A stretch of DNA of 64,000 bases from Novosphingobium sp. UBA6272 (lineage in GTDB: Bacteria; Pseudomonadota; Alphaproteobacteria; Sphingomonadales; Sphingomonadaceae): assembly GCF_002440635.1 (NCBI RefSeq), contig NZ_DJUW01000002.1, positions 62,001 to 126,000 on the forward strand, read 5' to 3'. Position numbers and translations under genes: made by a program. Positions 1-7,754 of this stretch are shown here, piece after piece (position 1 is the stretch's first letter; every line of letters starts with the position of its first letter). A model generated the notes under the pieces. The model ran no database searches. It was not told the DNA's origin and was given only the letters and a program-made list of their open reading frames with translations.

Positions 1-100
1 CCGCTTGCGGGAGGGGTCGGGGGTGGGCCAGTCGGCCAATGCAACCCATTCGCCCGATCAGACTCACCCACCCCTAACCCCTCCCGCAAGCGGGAGGGGG
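1..100. repeat. Palindromic repeat read in frame inside ileS (first copy)
   Basis: Bases 1-27 and 67-93 are inverted copies of each other, matching at 25 of 27 positions. The right arm also holds its own near-perfect hairpin (79-100, CCCCTCCCGC-AA-GCGGGAGGGG), so the unit looks like two REP-type hairpins head to head. Its left end lies beyond the window. It is read through by ileS and encodes a Pro/Gly/Ser-rich peptide (including PPLTPPASGRG) directly before the conserved LREIAL helix of the synthetase. Confidence 0.85.
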
Positions 101-1633
101 ACTACCCTCCGCGAAATAGCCCTTGCCGAAATCGAACGGGTCCAGTTCACCCCCGACAAGGGCCGCAACCGGATCGGTTCGATGGTCGCGGGCCGTCCCG
201 ACTGGGTCCTGTCGCGCCAGCGCGCCTGGGGCGTGCCGATCACGCTGTTCGTCAATCGCAAGAGCGGCGAATACCTGGTCGACGAAGCGGTCAACGAACG
301 GATCGTCGCGGCGGTGCGCGAACACGGCATCGATGCCTGGACGCCCGACACCGCGCACAGCTTCCTGGGCGACAAGTACAACCCCGACGAGTGGGAAGCG
401 GTTTCCGACATCCTCGACGTCTGGTTCGATTCGGGCACCAGCCACGCCTATGTGCTGGAATCGGATCGCTGGCCTGACCTGTCATGGCCGGCCGACATCT
501 ATGTCGAAGGCTCTGACCAGCACCGCGGCTGGTTCCAGTCGTCCTTGCTGGAAAGCTGCGCTACCCGTGGCCGCGCGCCCTATGACCGGATCCTGACGCA
601 CGGGTTCACGATGGATTCCAAGGGCATGAAAATGTCCAAGAGCCTGGGCAATACCATCGATCCCAACAAGGTGATGGAAACCTATGGCGCGGATATCATC
701 CGGCTGTGGGCGCTGTCGGTCGATTTCACCGAGGATCACCGGATCGGCGATGAAATCCTGAAAGGTGTGTCCGACCAGTACCGCAAGCTGCGCAACACCT
801 TCCGCTATCTGCTCGGCGCGCTCGACGGCTTCAGCGAGGCCGAGCGGGTGCCGGTGGAGACGATGCCGGAGCTGGAGCGCTATGTGCTGGCGCTGCTGGC
901 CAGGCTCGACGCGACGCTGCGCAAGGCGACCGACGAGTTCGACTTCAACACCTATGTCCGCGCGCTGACCGATTTCTGCAACGAGGACCTTTCGGCCTTC
1001 TTCTTCGATATCCGCAAGGACAGCCTCTATTGCGACGCGGCGACCGATCCCAAGCGGATGGCCTATCGCACCGTGCTCGACACGCTGTTCCACGCCCTGG
1101 TGCGCTACGCCGCCCCGGTGCTGGTCTTCACCGCCGAGGAAGTGTGGGGAACGCGCTATCCGGAGGCGGGGAGCGTGCATCTGCTTGAGTGGCCGACCCT
1201 TCCCCGTCAGCCCGGGCTTGACCCGGGCCAAGGCTTTTCTTCGGCGACGGCGGCGGAAGGAAGCCAAGCCCCGGATCAAGTCCGGGGTGACGAGCTTTGT
1301 TTTTTTGAGAATGGTGAGCCATTAGTTCGTTGGTCCACTCTTCGAGATCATCGTCGCGCCGTGACGGAAATGATTGAACCTCTGCGGCGAGAAAAAACTG
1401 TAGGATCAAGCTTGGAGGTGGAAGTGACCGCGCCGTTCGCCGACATAGGTGAGACAGTCCTCGCGGAACTGTTCATCGTGTCTTCGGTCAAACAGGGCGA
1501 CACGCTTTCCGTCACCCGCACCACCCACCACAAATGCGGCCGCTGCTGGCGGCACCTCCCCGAGGTGACCGAGGACGGCGCGCTTTGTTCACGTTGCGAT
1601 CAGGTGGTGGCGGGCATGGACGCCGGCGCATGA
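2..1633 (+). CDS. ileS: Isoleucyl-tRNA synthetase, C-terminal part (5' end lies outside the window)
   Basis: Charges tRNA-Ile with isoleucine in the cytoplasm. The visible part runs from the late catalytic domain to the C-terminus. It has the class I motif GMKMSKSLGN (KMSKS) near base 622, the family blocks RPDWVLSRQRAWGVP and LDVWFDSGTSHAY, an anticodon-binding helical domain, and a C-terminal zinc finger with two CxxC pairs (CGRC and CSRC) near bases 1535-1600. The HIGH motif must lie upstream of base 1. The frame is open from base 2, so the TTG at 5 is not a real start. Two palindromic repeats (1-100 and 1205-1292) are read in frame and add about 30 residues each at loop positions of the fold. 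The stop overlaps the lspA start (ATGA), as is common for ileS-lspA. The identification is secure; translation of the inserts is inferred from the uninterrupted frame. Confidence 0.97.
   Translation, partial: RLREGSGVGQSANATHSPDQTHPPLTPPASGRGTTLREIALAEIERVQFTPDKGRNRIGSMVAGRPDWVLSRQRAWGVPITLFVNRKSGEYLVDEAVNERIVAAVREHGIDAWTPDTAHSFLGDKYNPDEWEAVSDILDVWFDSGTSHAYVLESDRWPDLSWPADIYVEGSDQHRGWFQSSLLESCATRGRAPYDRILTHGFTMDSKGMKMSKSLGNTIDPNKVMETYGADIIRLWALSVDFTEDHRIGDEILKGVSDQYRKLRNTFRYLLGALDGFSEAERVPVETMPELERYVLALLARLDATLRKATDEFDFNTYVRALTDFCNEDLSAFFFDIRKDSLYCDAATDPKRMAYRTVLDTLFHALVRYAAPVLVFTAEEVWGTRYPEAGSVHLLEWPTLPRQPGLDPGQGFSSATAAEGSQAPDQVRGDELCFFENGEPLVRWSTLRDHRRAVTEMIEPLRREKTVGSSLEVEVTAPFADIGETVLAELFIVSSVKQGDTLSVTRTTHHKCGRCWRHLPEVTEDGALCSRCDQVVAGMDAGA
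1205..1292. repeat. Palindromic repeat read in frame inside ileS (second copy, different family)
   Basis: Bases 1205-1236 and 1261-1292 form an inverted repeat matching at about 26 of 32 positions. The cores are CCCGGGCTTGACCCGGG and CCCCGGATCAAGTCCGGGG. I recall such CCGGACTTGATCCGG-type elements as scattered intergenic repeats in sphingomonads. Here it encodes RQPGLDPGQG...APDQVRGDE between the conserved HLLEWP block and the following TLRDHRRAVTE helix of IleS, without breaking the frame. Confidence 0.85.
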
Positions 1634-2157
1634 GCTTCCTCTCCGCCCGCCCCCGCACCATCGGCCTGATCCTGGCCGGGCTGGTCTATTGGTTGGACCA
1701 GTGGATCAAGCGCCAGGTCGACGGACCCTGGGGTCTCACCGAAGAATACATGAAGATCGACCTGTTGCCGTTCTTCGACCTGACCCGGACGCACAATCAC
1801 GGCGTTTCGATGGGATTCCTCACCGCCAATTCGATGGAGATGCGCTGGGGGCTGGTGGCGCTGACCGCCGGAATCGCGCTGATCGTGTTCGTCTGGCTGC
1901 TGCGCGAGAAGAAGTTCGGCGACATCCTGCCGCTCGGCATGGTGCTGGGCGGGGCGCTGGGCAATATCCACGACCGCTACCGCTTCGGCTATGTGCTCGA
2001 CTATGCCGATTTCCACATCGGCACCTGGCACTTTTATATCTTCAACCTGGCCGATGCGGCGATCACCGTGGGGGTTGCGATAATCCTTGCCCGCAGCTTC
2101 CTGATCCGCGAAAAGACCGAAACTGAACCGGCGGGCGCCCCCGCTACGGAGAATTGA
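1630..2157 (+). CDS. lspA: Lipoprotein signal peptidase (signal peptidase II)
   Basis: Inner-membrane aspartyl peptidase that removes signal peptides from prolipoproteins after lipidation. The 175-residue length is normal. The family blocks are present: HNHGVSMGF, GGALGNIHDRYRFGYVLDY (catalytic Asp region) and FNLADAAITVG (second Asp), with about four hydrophobic segments. ATG 1630 overlaps the ileS stop by four bases (ATGA), so the two are translationally coupled. An upstream in-frame start would extend the protein into ileS without a membrane segment and is not favoured. Several predicted substrates lie in this window (genes at 2162, 4228, 21382, 38414, 39171, 56663 and 57571). Confidence 0.96.
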   Translation: MSFLSARPRTIGLILAGLVYWLDQWIKRQVDGPWGLTEEYMKIDLLPFFDLTRTHNHGVSMGFLTANSMEMRWGLVALTAGIALIVFVWLLREKKFGDILPLGMVLGGALGNIHDRYRFGYVLDYADFHIGTWHFYIFNLADAAITVGVAIILARSFLIREKTETEPAGAPATEN

Positions 2158-2161
2158 GACC

Positions 2162-2572
2162 ATGCGTAAGTCAGCCCTGATCGTCCTGTCCGGCAGCGCC
2201 CTGCTGCTTTCCGCCTGCGGCGGCGGCGGGCTGTTCAACCGCCAGCGCCCCGATGAATTCGCGGTGCAGCGCCAGGCTCCGCTGGTGGTTCCGCCCGATT
2301 TCGCGCTGGTTCCCCCTGCCCCCGGCGCCCCGCGCCCGACCGAGCAGAGCACTGCGGCCCAGGCCCAGGGCGCGCTGTTCGGCCCGGCCCAGCCGCGTTC
2401 CGGCGTGGAAACCACGGTCGGCCAGAAGAGCGGTCAGGCCGCCCCTTCAATCCGCTCGACCGTCGGCGATCCGGCAACCCAGACCGTCGCCAAGGGCGAA
2501 GTCACCCGCGACATCGTCGCCGCGCCGGAAGGCGATGGCCGCGAAGCCCAGACCATGATCGGCGGTACCTGA
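2162..2572 (+). CDS. DUF3035-type lipoprotein
   Basis: A 136-residue lipoprotein. Residues 1-19 are a signal peptide ending in the lipobox LSAC. The rest is low-complexity, Pro/Ala/Gln-rich and probably extended. The block RPDEFAVQRQAPLVVPPDF is typical of the DUF3035 family, whose members often follow lspA in alphaproteobacteria. It starts four bases after the lspA stop and ends just before an intrinsic terminator, so it is the last gene of the ileS-lspA operon. No molecular function is known. The family assignment comes from this motif and the context. Confidence 0.85.
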   Translation: MRKSALIVLSGSALLLSACGGGGLFNRQRPDEFAVQRQAPLVVPPDFALVPPAPGAPRPTEQSTAAQAQGALFGPAQPRSGVETTVGQKSGQAAPSIRSTVGDPATQTVAKGEVTRDIVAAPEGDGREAQTMIGGT

Positions 2573-2595
2573 GTTACCGTTTCAGTCTGTGATTC

Positions 2596-2626
2596 AAAAG
2601 GGCTCGCGGAAACGCGGGCCTTTTTT
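2596..2626 (+). terminator. Intrinsic terminator of the ileS-lspA operon
   Basis: A GC-rich stem (AAGGGCTCGCG / CGCGGGCCTTT, GAAA loop, one mismatch) runs into TTTTTT, 24 bases after the lipoprotein stop. Confidence 0.85.
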
Positions 2627-2634
2627 GGTTGCAC

Positions 2635-2777
2635 TCGCAAAGGCGCAAAGGCGCAAAGGTGTTGTGCGAGGCCCTGGCCTTTCCCGCGCAAGCGGGAAGA
2701 GGGTTGCGTCCCGCTTGCGCGGGAAAGTGGGAGTCTTGGGTCGGATACCACGCCTTTGCGCCTTCGCGCCTTTGCGA
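2635..2777. repeat. Nested palindromic element between converging genes
   Basis: Outer arms 2635-2659 and 2753-2777 match inversely at 24 of 25 positions and consist of short CGCAAAGG iterations. Inside them, arms 2679-2697 and 2709-2727 form a perfect 19-base inverted repeat (core CCCGCGCAAGCGGGA). The whole element could fold into a long two-tier hairpin. It lies between the terminator at 2596 and the 3' end of the CorC gene. The inner core resembles the CCCGCAAGCGGG core of the ileS repeat at 79-100. Confidence 0.85.
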
Positions 2778-2780
2778 GAG

Positions 2781-4094
2781 CTATTCCGCGTCCGTGCGCG
2801 AAGCGGCCTTGCTGACCAGCAGCTTGTCGATCTTGCGGCCGTCCATGTCGACCACCTCGAAGCGCCAGTTCTGTTCGTGGAAGTGCTCGCCTTCGTGCGG
2901 CAGTTTCTTCATCACCGACAGGGCAAAGCCGGCGGCGGTGGCGAAATCGCGGTCATCGGGAAGTTCGATCTCCAGCCGGTCGGCCAGGGCATCGGCGGGC
3001 AGCGAACCGGCGATCAGCAGGCTGCCGTCCTCGCGCTCGACCACCATCGGCTCGTCGCCTTCATCCTGGTGGCTGGCGAAATTGCCGACGATCGCGCTGA
3101 GCAGGTCGGCCGGGGTCACCACCCCTTCGAGATGGCCATATTCATCATGGACCAGCGCCATCGCCACGTCGCTCTGCTGGAGCAGCCGCAGCGCGTCCAT
3201 CGCGTCAAGCTGGTCGGGGATCACCTCGGCCTTGCGCATCAGCCGGGCCAGCTGGACCTTCTTGCCGGCCAGCAGCACCGCCAGCACGTCCTTGACCTTG
3301 ACCACCCCGACGATGTTGTCCGGGCTGCCATCGGCCACCGGCAGCAGCGAATGGGGCGAATCCTTGATCGCGGCGCGGACCTCGGCCTCGCTGGCCTTGC
3401 GGTCGATCGTGTCGAGTTCGGTCCGCGGGGTCATCAGTTCACGCACCGGACGGTCGGCCAGCCGCATAATCCCGGTCATGATCTGGCGTTCTTCCTCTTC
3501 GATCACGCCCGAGCGGGTCGCCTCGGCGAAGACCAGGTGGAGCTCCTCCGCGGTCAGTGAGTGCTCGCCCTTGCCCCGCACCCCCAGCACGCGAACCAGG
3601 AACGAGGACGAGCGGTTGAGCAGCCAGACGAACGGCGCGGTCACCCGGGCGACCACCGCCATCGGCACCGCCGCGACCATCGCGATCGGCTCTGCCGCAC
3701 GCAGCGCAATCTGCTTGGGCACCAGTTCGCCGATGACCAGGCTGAAATAGGTGGTCAGGACAATGACGATCGCAAAGCCTGCTTCTTCGGCATAGCGATC
3801 GGGCAGCCCCAGCGCGGTCAGCCGTTCGGCAGTCGGTCCGCCGAGGCTGGCGCCCGAATAGGCGCCGGCAATGATTCCGACCAGGGTGATCCCGATCTGC
3901 ACGGTCGAGAGGAATTTGCCAGGGTCCGAGGCCAGCAGCAGAGCGGTCCGCGCGCCCTTGTGGCCGCGATCCGCTGCGACTTTGAGCCGCGCTGGGCGCG
4001 CCGAAACGATCGCCAGTTCGGACATTGCGAACAGGGCATTGAGCAGGATCAGGCCTGCAATGACAAAAACATCGGTCCAGGGGAATGCTTGCAC
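2781..4094 (-). CDS. CorC/HlyC family membrane protein (DUF21 + CBS pair + CorC_HlyC domain)
   Basis: A 437-residue inner-membrane protein. Residues 1 to about 190 form a DUF21 domain with about four hydrophobic segments and the block VIGELVPKQIALRAAEP. Then comes a CBS pair (about 205-330, with VRELMTPRTELDTID and DEYGHLEGVVTPADLL) and a C-terminal CorC_HlyC domain (about 345-430). Relatives are linked to magnesium/cobalt efflux or tolerance; the old 'hemolysin' label is misleading. The start is GTG 4094; the nearby ATG at 4101 is in another frame. It stands alone and converges on the ileS operon. The substrate ion cannot be read from the sequence. Confidence 0.92.
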   Translation of the reverse strand: MQAFPWTDVFVIAGLILLNALFAMSELAIVSARPARLKVAADRGHKGARTALLLASDPGKFLSTVQIGITLVGIIAGAYSGASLGGPTAERLTALGLPDRYAEEAGFAIVIVLTTYFSLVIGELVPKQIALRAAEPIAMVAAVPMAVVARVTAPFVWLLNRSSSFLVRVLGVRGKGEHSLTAEELHLVFAEATRSGVIEEEERQIMTGIMRLADRPVRELMTPRTELDTIDRKASEAEVRAAIKDSPHSLLPVADGSPDNIVGVVKVKDVLAVLLAGKKVQLARLMRKAEVIPDQLDAMDALRLLQQSDVAMALVHDEYGHLEGVVTPADLLSAIVGNFASHQDEGDEPMVVEREDGSLLIAGSLPADALADRLEIELPDDRDFATAAGFALSVMKKLPHEGEHFHEQNWRFEVVDMDGRKIDKLLVSKAASRTDAE

Positions 4095-4227
4095 GGTTCA
4101 TCCGTTAGCAGACTTGCAGCGCTACGCGAAGAGGCGCGCGGCGATTGACAAAGATGCGATGCAGGGACCATTCATGTTCCGGACGATAGGGTTAATATCA
4201 AGTTCCTATGATGGAAGGGGAAATGCC

Positions 4228-4917
4228 ATGATCAAGACCCGTACAATGCTTGCGAGCCTGGCGGCCGCATCGATGCTGACCGCCTGCGTCACCGATCCCA
4301 ACACCGGTGAGAAGAAGATCAGCCGCACCGCGATCGGCGGAGTTGGCGGCGTGGTTGTCGGCGGCCTGCTGGGCGGGCTGATCGGCGGCAAGACCGGGCG
4401 GATCGTCGGCGCGGGGATCGGCGGTGTCGCCGGGGCCGCGGTCGGCTATACCATGGACAAGCAGATCAAGGAGCTGAAGGAACAGACCGCCGGCTCGGGC
4501 GTCGACGTGACCGAGACCGACAATGGTCAGGCGATCCTGGTCAATCTGCCCGACGGCGTGACCTTTGACGTCGGCAGCGCCACGCTCAAGCCGGCCTTCC
4601 GCGAAACGCTCGACAAGGTGGCGCAGAGCCTGATCCAGTATCCCAACAGCCTGGTCGACGTTTACGGCCACACCGATTCGACCGGTTCGGACGCGTTCAA
4701 CCAGACCCTGTCGGAAAACCGCGCCCGCACGGTGATGAACTACCTGATTTCAAAGGGTGTCCCCGCCGCACGGCTGCGCAGCCAGGGCTTTGGGGAGACC
4801 ATGCCGGTCGCCTCGAACGACACCGCCGACGGTCGCGCCAGGAACCGCCGGGTCGAGATCAAGATCGTTCCGGTCACCCAGGAAGACGTGGCCGCGGCTC
4901 GCTCTTCCGGTTCATAA
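4228..4917 (+). CDS. OmpA-family lipoprotein with glycine-zipper segment
   Basis: A 229-residue outer-membrane-associated protein that probably tethers the envelope to peptidoglycan. The signal peptide ends in the lipobox LTAC. Next is a glycine-rich zipper (about residues 35-75, GGLLGGLIGGKTGRIVGAG), then an OmpA-type domain (about 105-220) with the peptidoglycan-binding block VYGHTDSTGS...LSENRARTV and ARNRRVEIKI. ATG 4228 is chosen because a strong ribosome site (GGAAGGGGA) precedes it and a signal peptide follows; longer in-frame starts overlap the divergent CorC region. The layout resembles E. coli YiaD. A terminator follows. Confidence 0.93.
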   Translation: MIKTRTMLASLAAASMLTACVTDPNTGEKKISRTAIGGVGGVVVGGLLGGLIGGKTGRIVGAGIGGVAGAAVGYTMDKQIKELKEQTAGSGVDVTETDNGQAILVNLPDGVTFDVGSATLKPAFRETLDKVAQSLIQYPNSLVDVYGHTDSTGSDAFNQTLSENRARTVMNYLISKGVPAARLRSQGFGETMPVASNDTADGRARNRRVEIKIVPVTQEDVAAARSSGS

Positions 4918-4942
4918 CGGATCGCGATTCAGCCAATCACCA

Positions 4943-4977
4943 GAGGGGCTCGCCTGCAAGGGCGGGCCCCTTCTGTT
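4943..4977 (+). terminator. Intrinsic terminator after the OmpA-like gene
   Basis: The stem GGGGCTCGCC / GGGCGGGCCCC with a short TGCAA loop is followed by TTCTGTTT. It fills almost the whole gap to the converging phosphatase gene. Confidence 0.75.
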
Positions 4978-5763
4978 TCAACCTTGCCCGACCAGATCCC
5001 TTGCCCGCCCGGCCAGCCGTTCAACGGCCGCGCCGTGGATTTGGGGCGAGCTGACCAGCACCCCGAAGGCGCGCGGATCGCGCTTATTGTAGGTCAGCGG
5101 CGCGCCGAAAGCGTCGGTTACCGCCGCCCCTGCCTCGCGCGCGATCAGGGCTGCTGCGCCGATATCCCATTCGTAGCCCCAGCGCAGCGTGGCGACCAGA
5201 TCGGCCTCGTCGGCGGCGACCATCGCCATCCGCAGCGCGATCGAATTGGGCTGGTCGACCGGGGTCAGATCGGCATCGGTCTTGGGCAGGGCCAGCGCCG
5301 GAACCCGCGCGCCGATCAGTTCGGACCGTGTGCTGGCGGCAAGCCGCTCGCCATTGCGCCACGACCCCCGGCCCGCCTCGGCCGACCAGAACTCGCCCCG
5401 CGCCGGTGCATCAAGGATCCCGAGCAACGGCTTGCCGGCGCTGACCAGCGCGACCGAAATCGCCCAGCCGGCCCGGCCGCGGATGAAATCGCGGGTCCCG
5501 TCGATCGGATCGACCAGCCAGATCAGCCCGCCCTGCAGTCGCTCGGGCGCGTCGACGGTTTCCTCTGACAGCCAGCCGGCCGATGGCAGAAGCAGGCCAA
5601 GCTCGCGCTTGAGGAATGCATCGACCGCAAGGTCCGCCGCGCTGACCGGGCTGCCGCCATGCTTGTCCCAAGTTTCAAGCGCATGTCCGTGGCCGGGCCA
5701 GGCCCCGAGCGCGAGCTGCCCGGCTTCGCGGACGATCGCTTCGAGGCGCGCGCGGTCGATCAA
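4978..5763 (-). CDS. cysQ: Inositol-monophosphatase-family phosphatase, CysQ-like (3'(2'),5'-bisphosphate nucleotidase)
   Basis: Probably removes the 3'-phosphate of PAP/PAPS, a by-product of sulfate assimilation. The magnesium-site blocks of the family are present: SPVSAADLAVD, a SEE Glu, the signature WLVDPIDGTRDFI, and the late block YEWDIGAAALIAREAG. There is no ATG at the 5' end. I place the start at TTG 5763, giving 261 residues, because GGAGA lies eight bases upstream; TTG 5799 would add twelve residues. It faces away from sucC, with about 150 bases between them. An inositol phosphatase role cannot be excluded, but the compact form with WLVDPIDGT fits CysQ best. Confidence 0.8.
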   Translation of the reverse strand: MIDRARLEAIVREAGQLALGAWPGHGHALETWDKHGGSPVSAADLAVDAFLKRELGLLLPSAGWLSEETVDAPERLQGGLIWLVDPIDGTRDFIRGRAGWAISVALVSAGKPLLGILDAPARGEFWSAEAGRGSWRNGERLAASTRSELIGARVPALALPKTDADLTPVDQPNSIALRMAMVAADEADLVATLRWGYEWDIGAAALIAREAGAAVTDAFGAPLTYNKRDPRAFGVLVSSPQIHGAAVERLAGRARDLVGQG

Positions 5764-5915
5764 GCGGCATTCTCCGCGGTTACTGATAACGACTCGCAAC
5801 TAGCGTTCATATTTCTCACCTTTGCGACCTTCGGAGGCCTTTTCAAGCCCGCCAGCCTGTGCTTAGGCCAGCCGCAATCCCGGTGCCAGCACCGCCCCCC
5901 ACGGAGTGACCCCTC

Positions 5916-7112
5916 ATGAACATCCACGAGTATCAGGGCAAGGAACTGCTCGCCAAGTTCGGCATCGCCATCCCCAAGGGCATCGCGGCCATGTCGGTTT
6001 CCGAAGCGGTCGAAGCCGCCAAGCAGCTCCCGGGGCCGCTTTACGTGGTGAAGAGCCAGATCCACGCCGGCGGGCGCGGCAAGGGCAAGTTCAAGGAACT
6101 GGGCCCCGATGCCAAGGGCGGCGTGCGGCTGGCCAAGAGCCTCGAGGAAGTCGAAAGCCACGCCCGCGAGATGCTCGGCAATACCCTGGTGACGATCCAG
6201 ACCGGCGATGCAGGCAAGGAAGTCAACCGGCTCTACATCACCGACGGGGTCGACATCGGCAAGGAATACTATCTGTCGATGCTCGTTGACCGCGCCACCG
6301 GGCGGATCGCGATGATCGCCTCGACCGAAGGCGGGATGAGCATCGAGGACGTGGCTCACGATACCCCGGAAAAGATCGTGACGATCACGATCGACCCGGC
6401 CCAGGGCTTCATGCCGCACCATGGCCGCGCGCTGGCCTTCGGGCTCAAGCTCAAGGGCGATCTGGCCAAGCAGGCCCAGGTCCTCGGCAAGCAGCTCTAC
6501 GACGCCTTCATGGCGCTCGACTGCGCGATGATCGAGATCAACCCGCTGGCCGAATGCGATGGCAAGCTGCTGGTGCTCGACACCAAGATGAGCTTCGATT
6601 CGAACGCGCTCTATCGCCACCCGGATGTGATGGCGCTGCGCGACGAGACCGAGGAAGACCCGGCCGAGATCGAAGCCAGCAAGTACGACCTCGCCTACAT
6701 CAAGCTCGACGGCAACATCGGCTGCATGGTCAACGGGGCGGGCCTGGCCATGGCGACGATGGACATCATCAAGCTCAACGGCGAGTTTCCCGCCAATTTC
6801 CTCGATGTCGGCGGCGGCGCCAGCAAGGAAAAGGTCACCGCGGCGTTCAAGATCATCCTCAAGGACCCTGCGGTGAAAGGCATCCTCGTCAACATCTTCG
6901 GCGGGATCATGAAATGCGACATCATCGCCGACGGGATCGTCGCAGCGGCCAAGGAAGTGAACCTCTCGGTTCCGCTGGTGGTCCGCCTCGAAGGCACCAA
7001 TGTCGAACTGGGCAAGCAGATCCTCGAAGGCTCGGGCCTGCCGATCGTCTCGGCCAGCGATCTGGGAGATGCCGCCAAGAAGATCGTCGCGGAAGTGCGC
7101 AAGGCGGCGTGA
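5916..7112 (+). CDS. sucC: Succinyl-CoA synthetase (ADP-forming) beta subunit
   Basis: Forms succinate and ATP (or GTP) from succinyl-CoA in the TCA cycle, together with SucD. The 398-residue length is normal. The N-terminus MNIHEYQGKELL is an ATP-grasp start, and the C-terminal block has DVGGGASKEKV and NIFGGIMKCDIIADGIV. A ribosome site (GGAG) precedes the ATG. sucD is not next to it in this window: the following gene, overlapping by one base, is an unrelated small secreted protein. The alpha subunit must be elsewhere. Confidence 0.97.
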   Translation: MNIHEYQGKELLAKFGIAIPKGIAAMSVSEAVEAAKQLPGPLYVVKSQIHAGGRGKGKFKELGPDAKGGVRLAKSLEEVESHAREMLGNTLVTIQTGDAGKEVNRLYITDGVDIGKEYYLSMLVDRATGRIAMIASTEGGMSIEDVAHDTPEKIVTITIDPAQGFMPHHGRALAFGLKLKGDLAKQAQVLGKQLYDAFMALDCAMIEINPLAECDGKLLVLDTKMSFDSNALYRHPDVMALRDETEEDPAEIEASKYDLAYIKLDGNIGCMVNGAGLAMATMDIIKLNGEFPANFLDVGGGASKEKVTAAFKIILKDPAVKGILVNIFGGIMKCDIIADGIVAAAKEVNLSVPLVVRLEGTNVELGKQILEGSGLPIVSASDLGDAAKKIVAEVRKAA

Positions 7113-7564
7113 TGCGTCCGTTTGCAACAGTGATGGGGCTGGCGACACTCTTGGCTGCCAGCCCCGCTGTTGCTTGCTCGATCATACTTCCGGCGGACTA
7201 CGAAGGCAGCTCCCAGCAGCGCCGCGATGTTCGTGACTCCATCGAACGCGCTACCATCATCATCGATGGTGAAGTTGTGCGCCCCTGGACGCCCGAGCGA
7301 CCCGCCCTGGTCCGCGTTGAGCATGTCCTGAAGGGCTATCCTCCCGAGCTTGTTGAAGTGGGCGGGCCCGGAGCTGGCGCGGATTGTTCGATCCCGTTGG
7401 CGCACATCGGCGAACGCTCGCGGATGATCCTGTCCAATGGCCCAAGCCCCTATGACCTGTTCCGTGATCAGTCCGAGGCGCGCCACGAGGATCGCGTGCT
7501 GCATTCTGATCGTCGCGAGGTTTGGCCTTACTTCCCGGGCATTCAGGCCGCTCCCTCGAACTAG
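7112..7564 (+). CDS. Small secreted protein, possibly NTR/TIMP-like
   Basis: A 150-residue protein with a signal peptide (about residues 1-21, cleavage around AVA/C). The first mature residue is Cys, a second Cys occurs in GADCSIPL, and the block ATIIIDGEVV...ALVRVEHVLKGYP lies between. This order (leading Cys, strand ending in DGEVV, LKGYP turn, late Cys) recalls netrin/TIMP-like OB-fold proteins. That is an inference from pattern, not an established match. ATG 7112 overlaps the sucC stop by one base, so it is cotranslated with sucC, although the functions seem unrelated. Lipidation at the Cys is possible, but AVAC is a poor lipobox. Confidence 0.75.
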   Translation: MRPFATVMGLATLLAASPAVACSIILPADYEGSSQQRRDVRDSIERATIIIDGEVVRPWTPERPALVRVEHVLKGYPPELVEVGGPGAGADCSIPLAHIGERSRMILSNGPSPYDLFRDQSEARHEDRVLHSDRREVWPYFPGIQAAPSN

Positions 7565-7690
7565 GTTTCTGCCATTGCCCGGCACGTGTAGAAATTTTGC
7601 TGCAAGGCATCAGCAAACTCGACTTGACCCGCTGCGGCGGCGTGGCAATGGCTGATGCATCTCGGGGCTTAACCGGTCGATGAAGATGGG

Positions 7691-7713
7691 TTGACGTTTC
7701 CGTAAACGTAAAC
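7691..7713. promoter_or_regulatory. LiuR-like operator / promoter region of etfBA
   Basis: TTGACGTTTCCGTAAACG with its continuation to TAAAC forms an imperfect palindrome of TTGACG / CGTAAA halves, 42 bases before etfB. It closely resembles the box I recall for LiuR, the MerR-type regulator of branched-chain amino acid and acyl-CoA catabolism genes in proteobacteria (TTGACGTtwACGTAAA). The first half also reads as a -35 element, as expected for a MerR-type site. The regulator gene is not in the window. Confidence 0.5.
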
Positions 7714-7754
7714 TAGGCGCGGCAGCGTCATTCAACGGGAAAGGCTGGAACAGC

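Noticed and set aside
2589..3750. Forward open frames across the 3' palindrome and the CorC gene
   Set aside because: They begin in the repeat and run antisense to a well-supported CorC gene; no domain is visible.
5760..7148. Open frame of 462 codons antisense to sucC
   Set aside because: Shadow of sucC. It also covers the sucC promoter region, which a real gene here would disturb.
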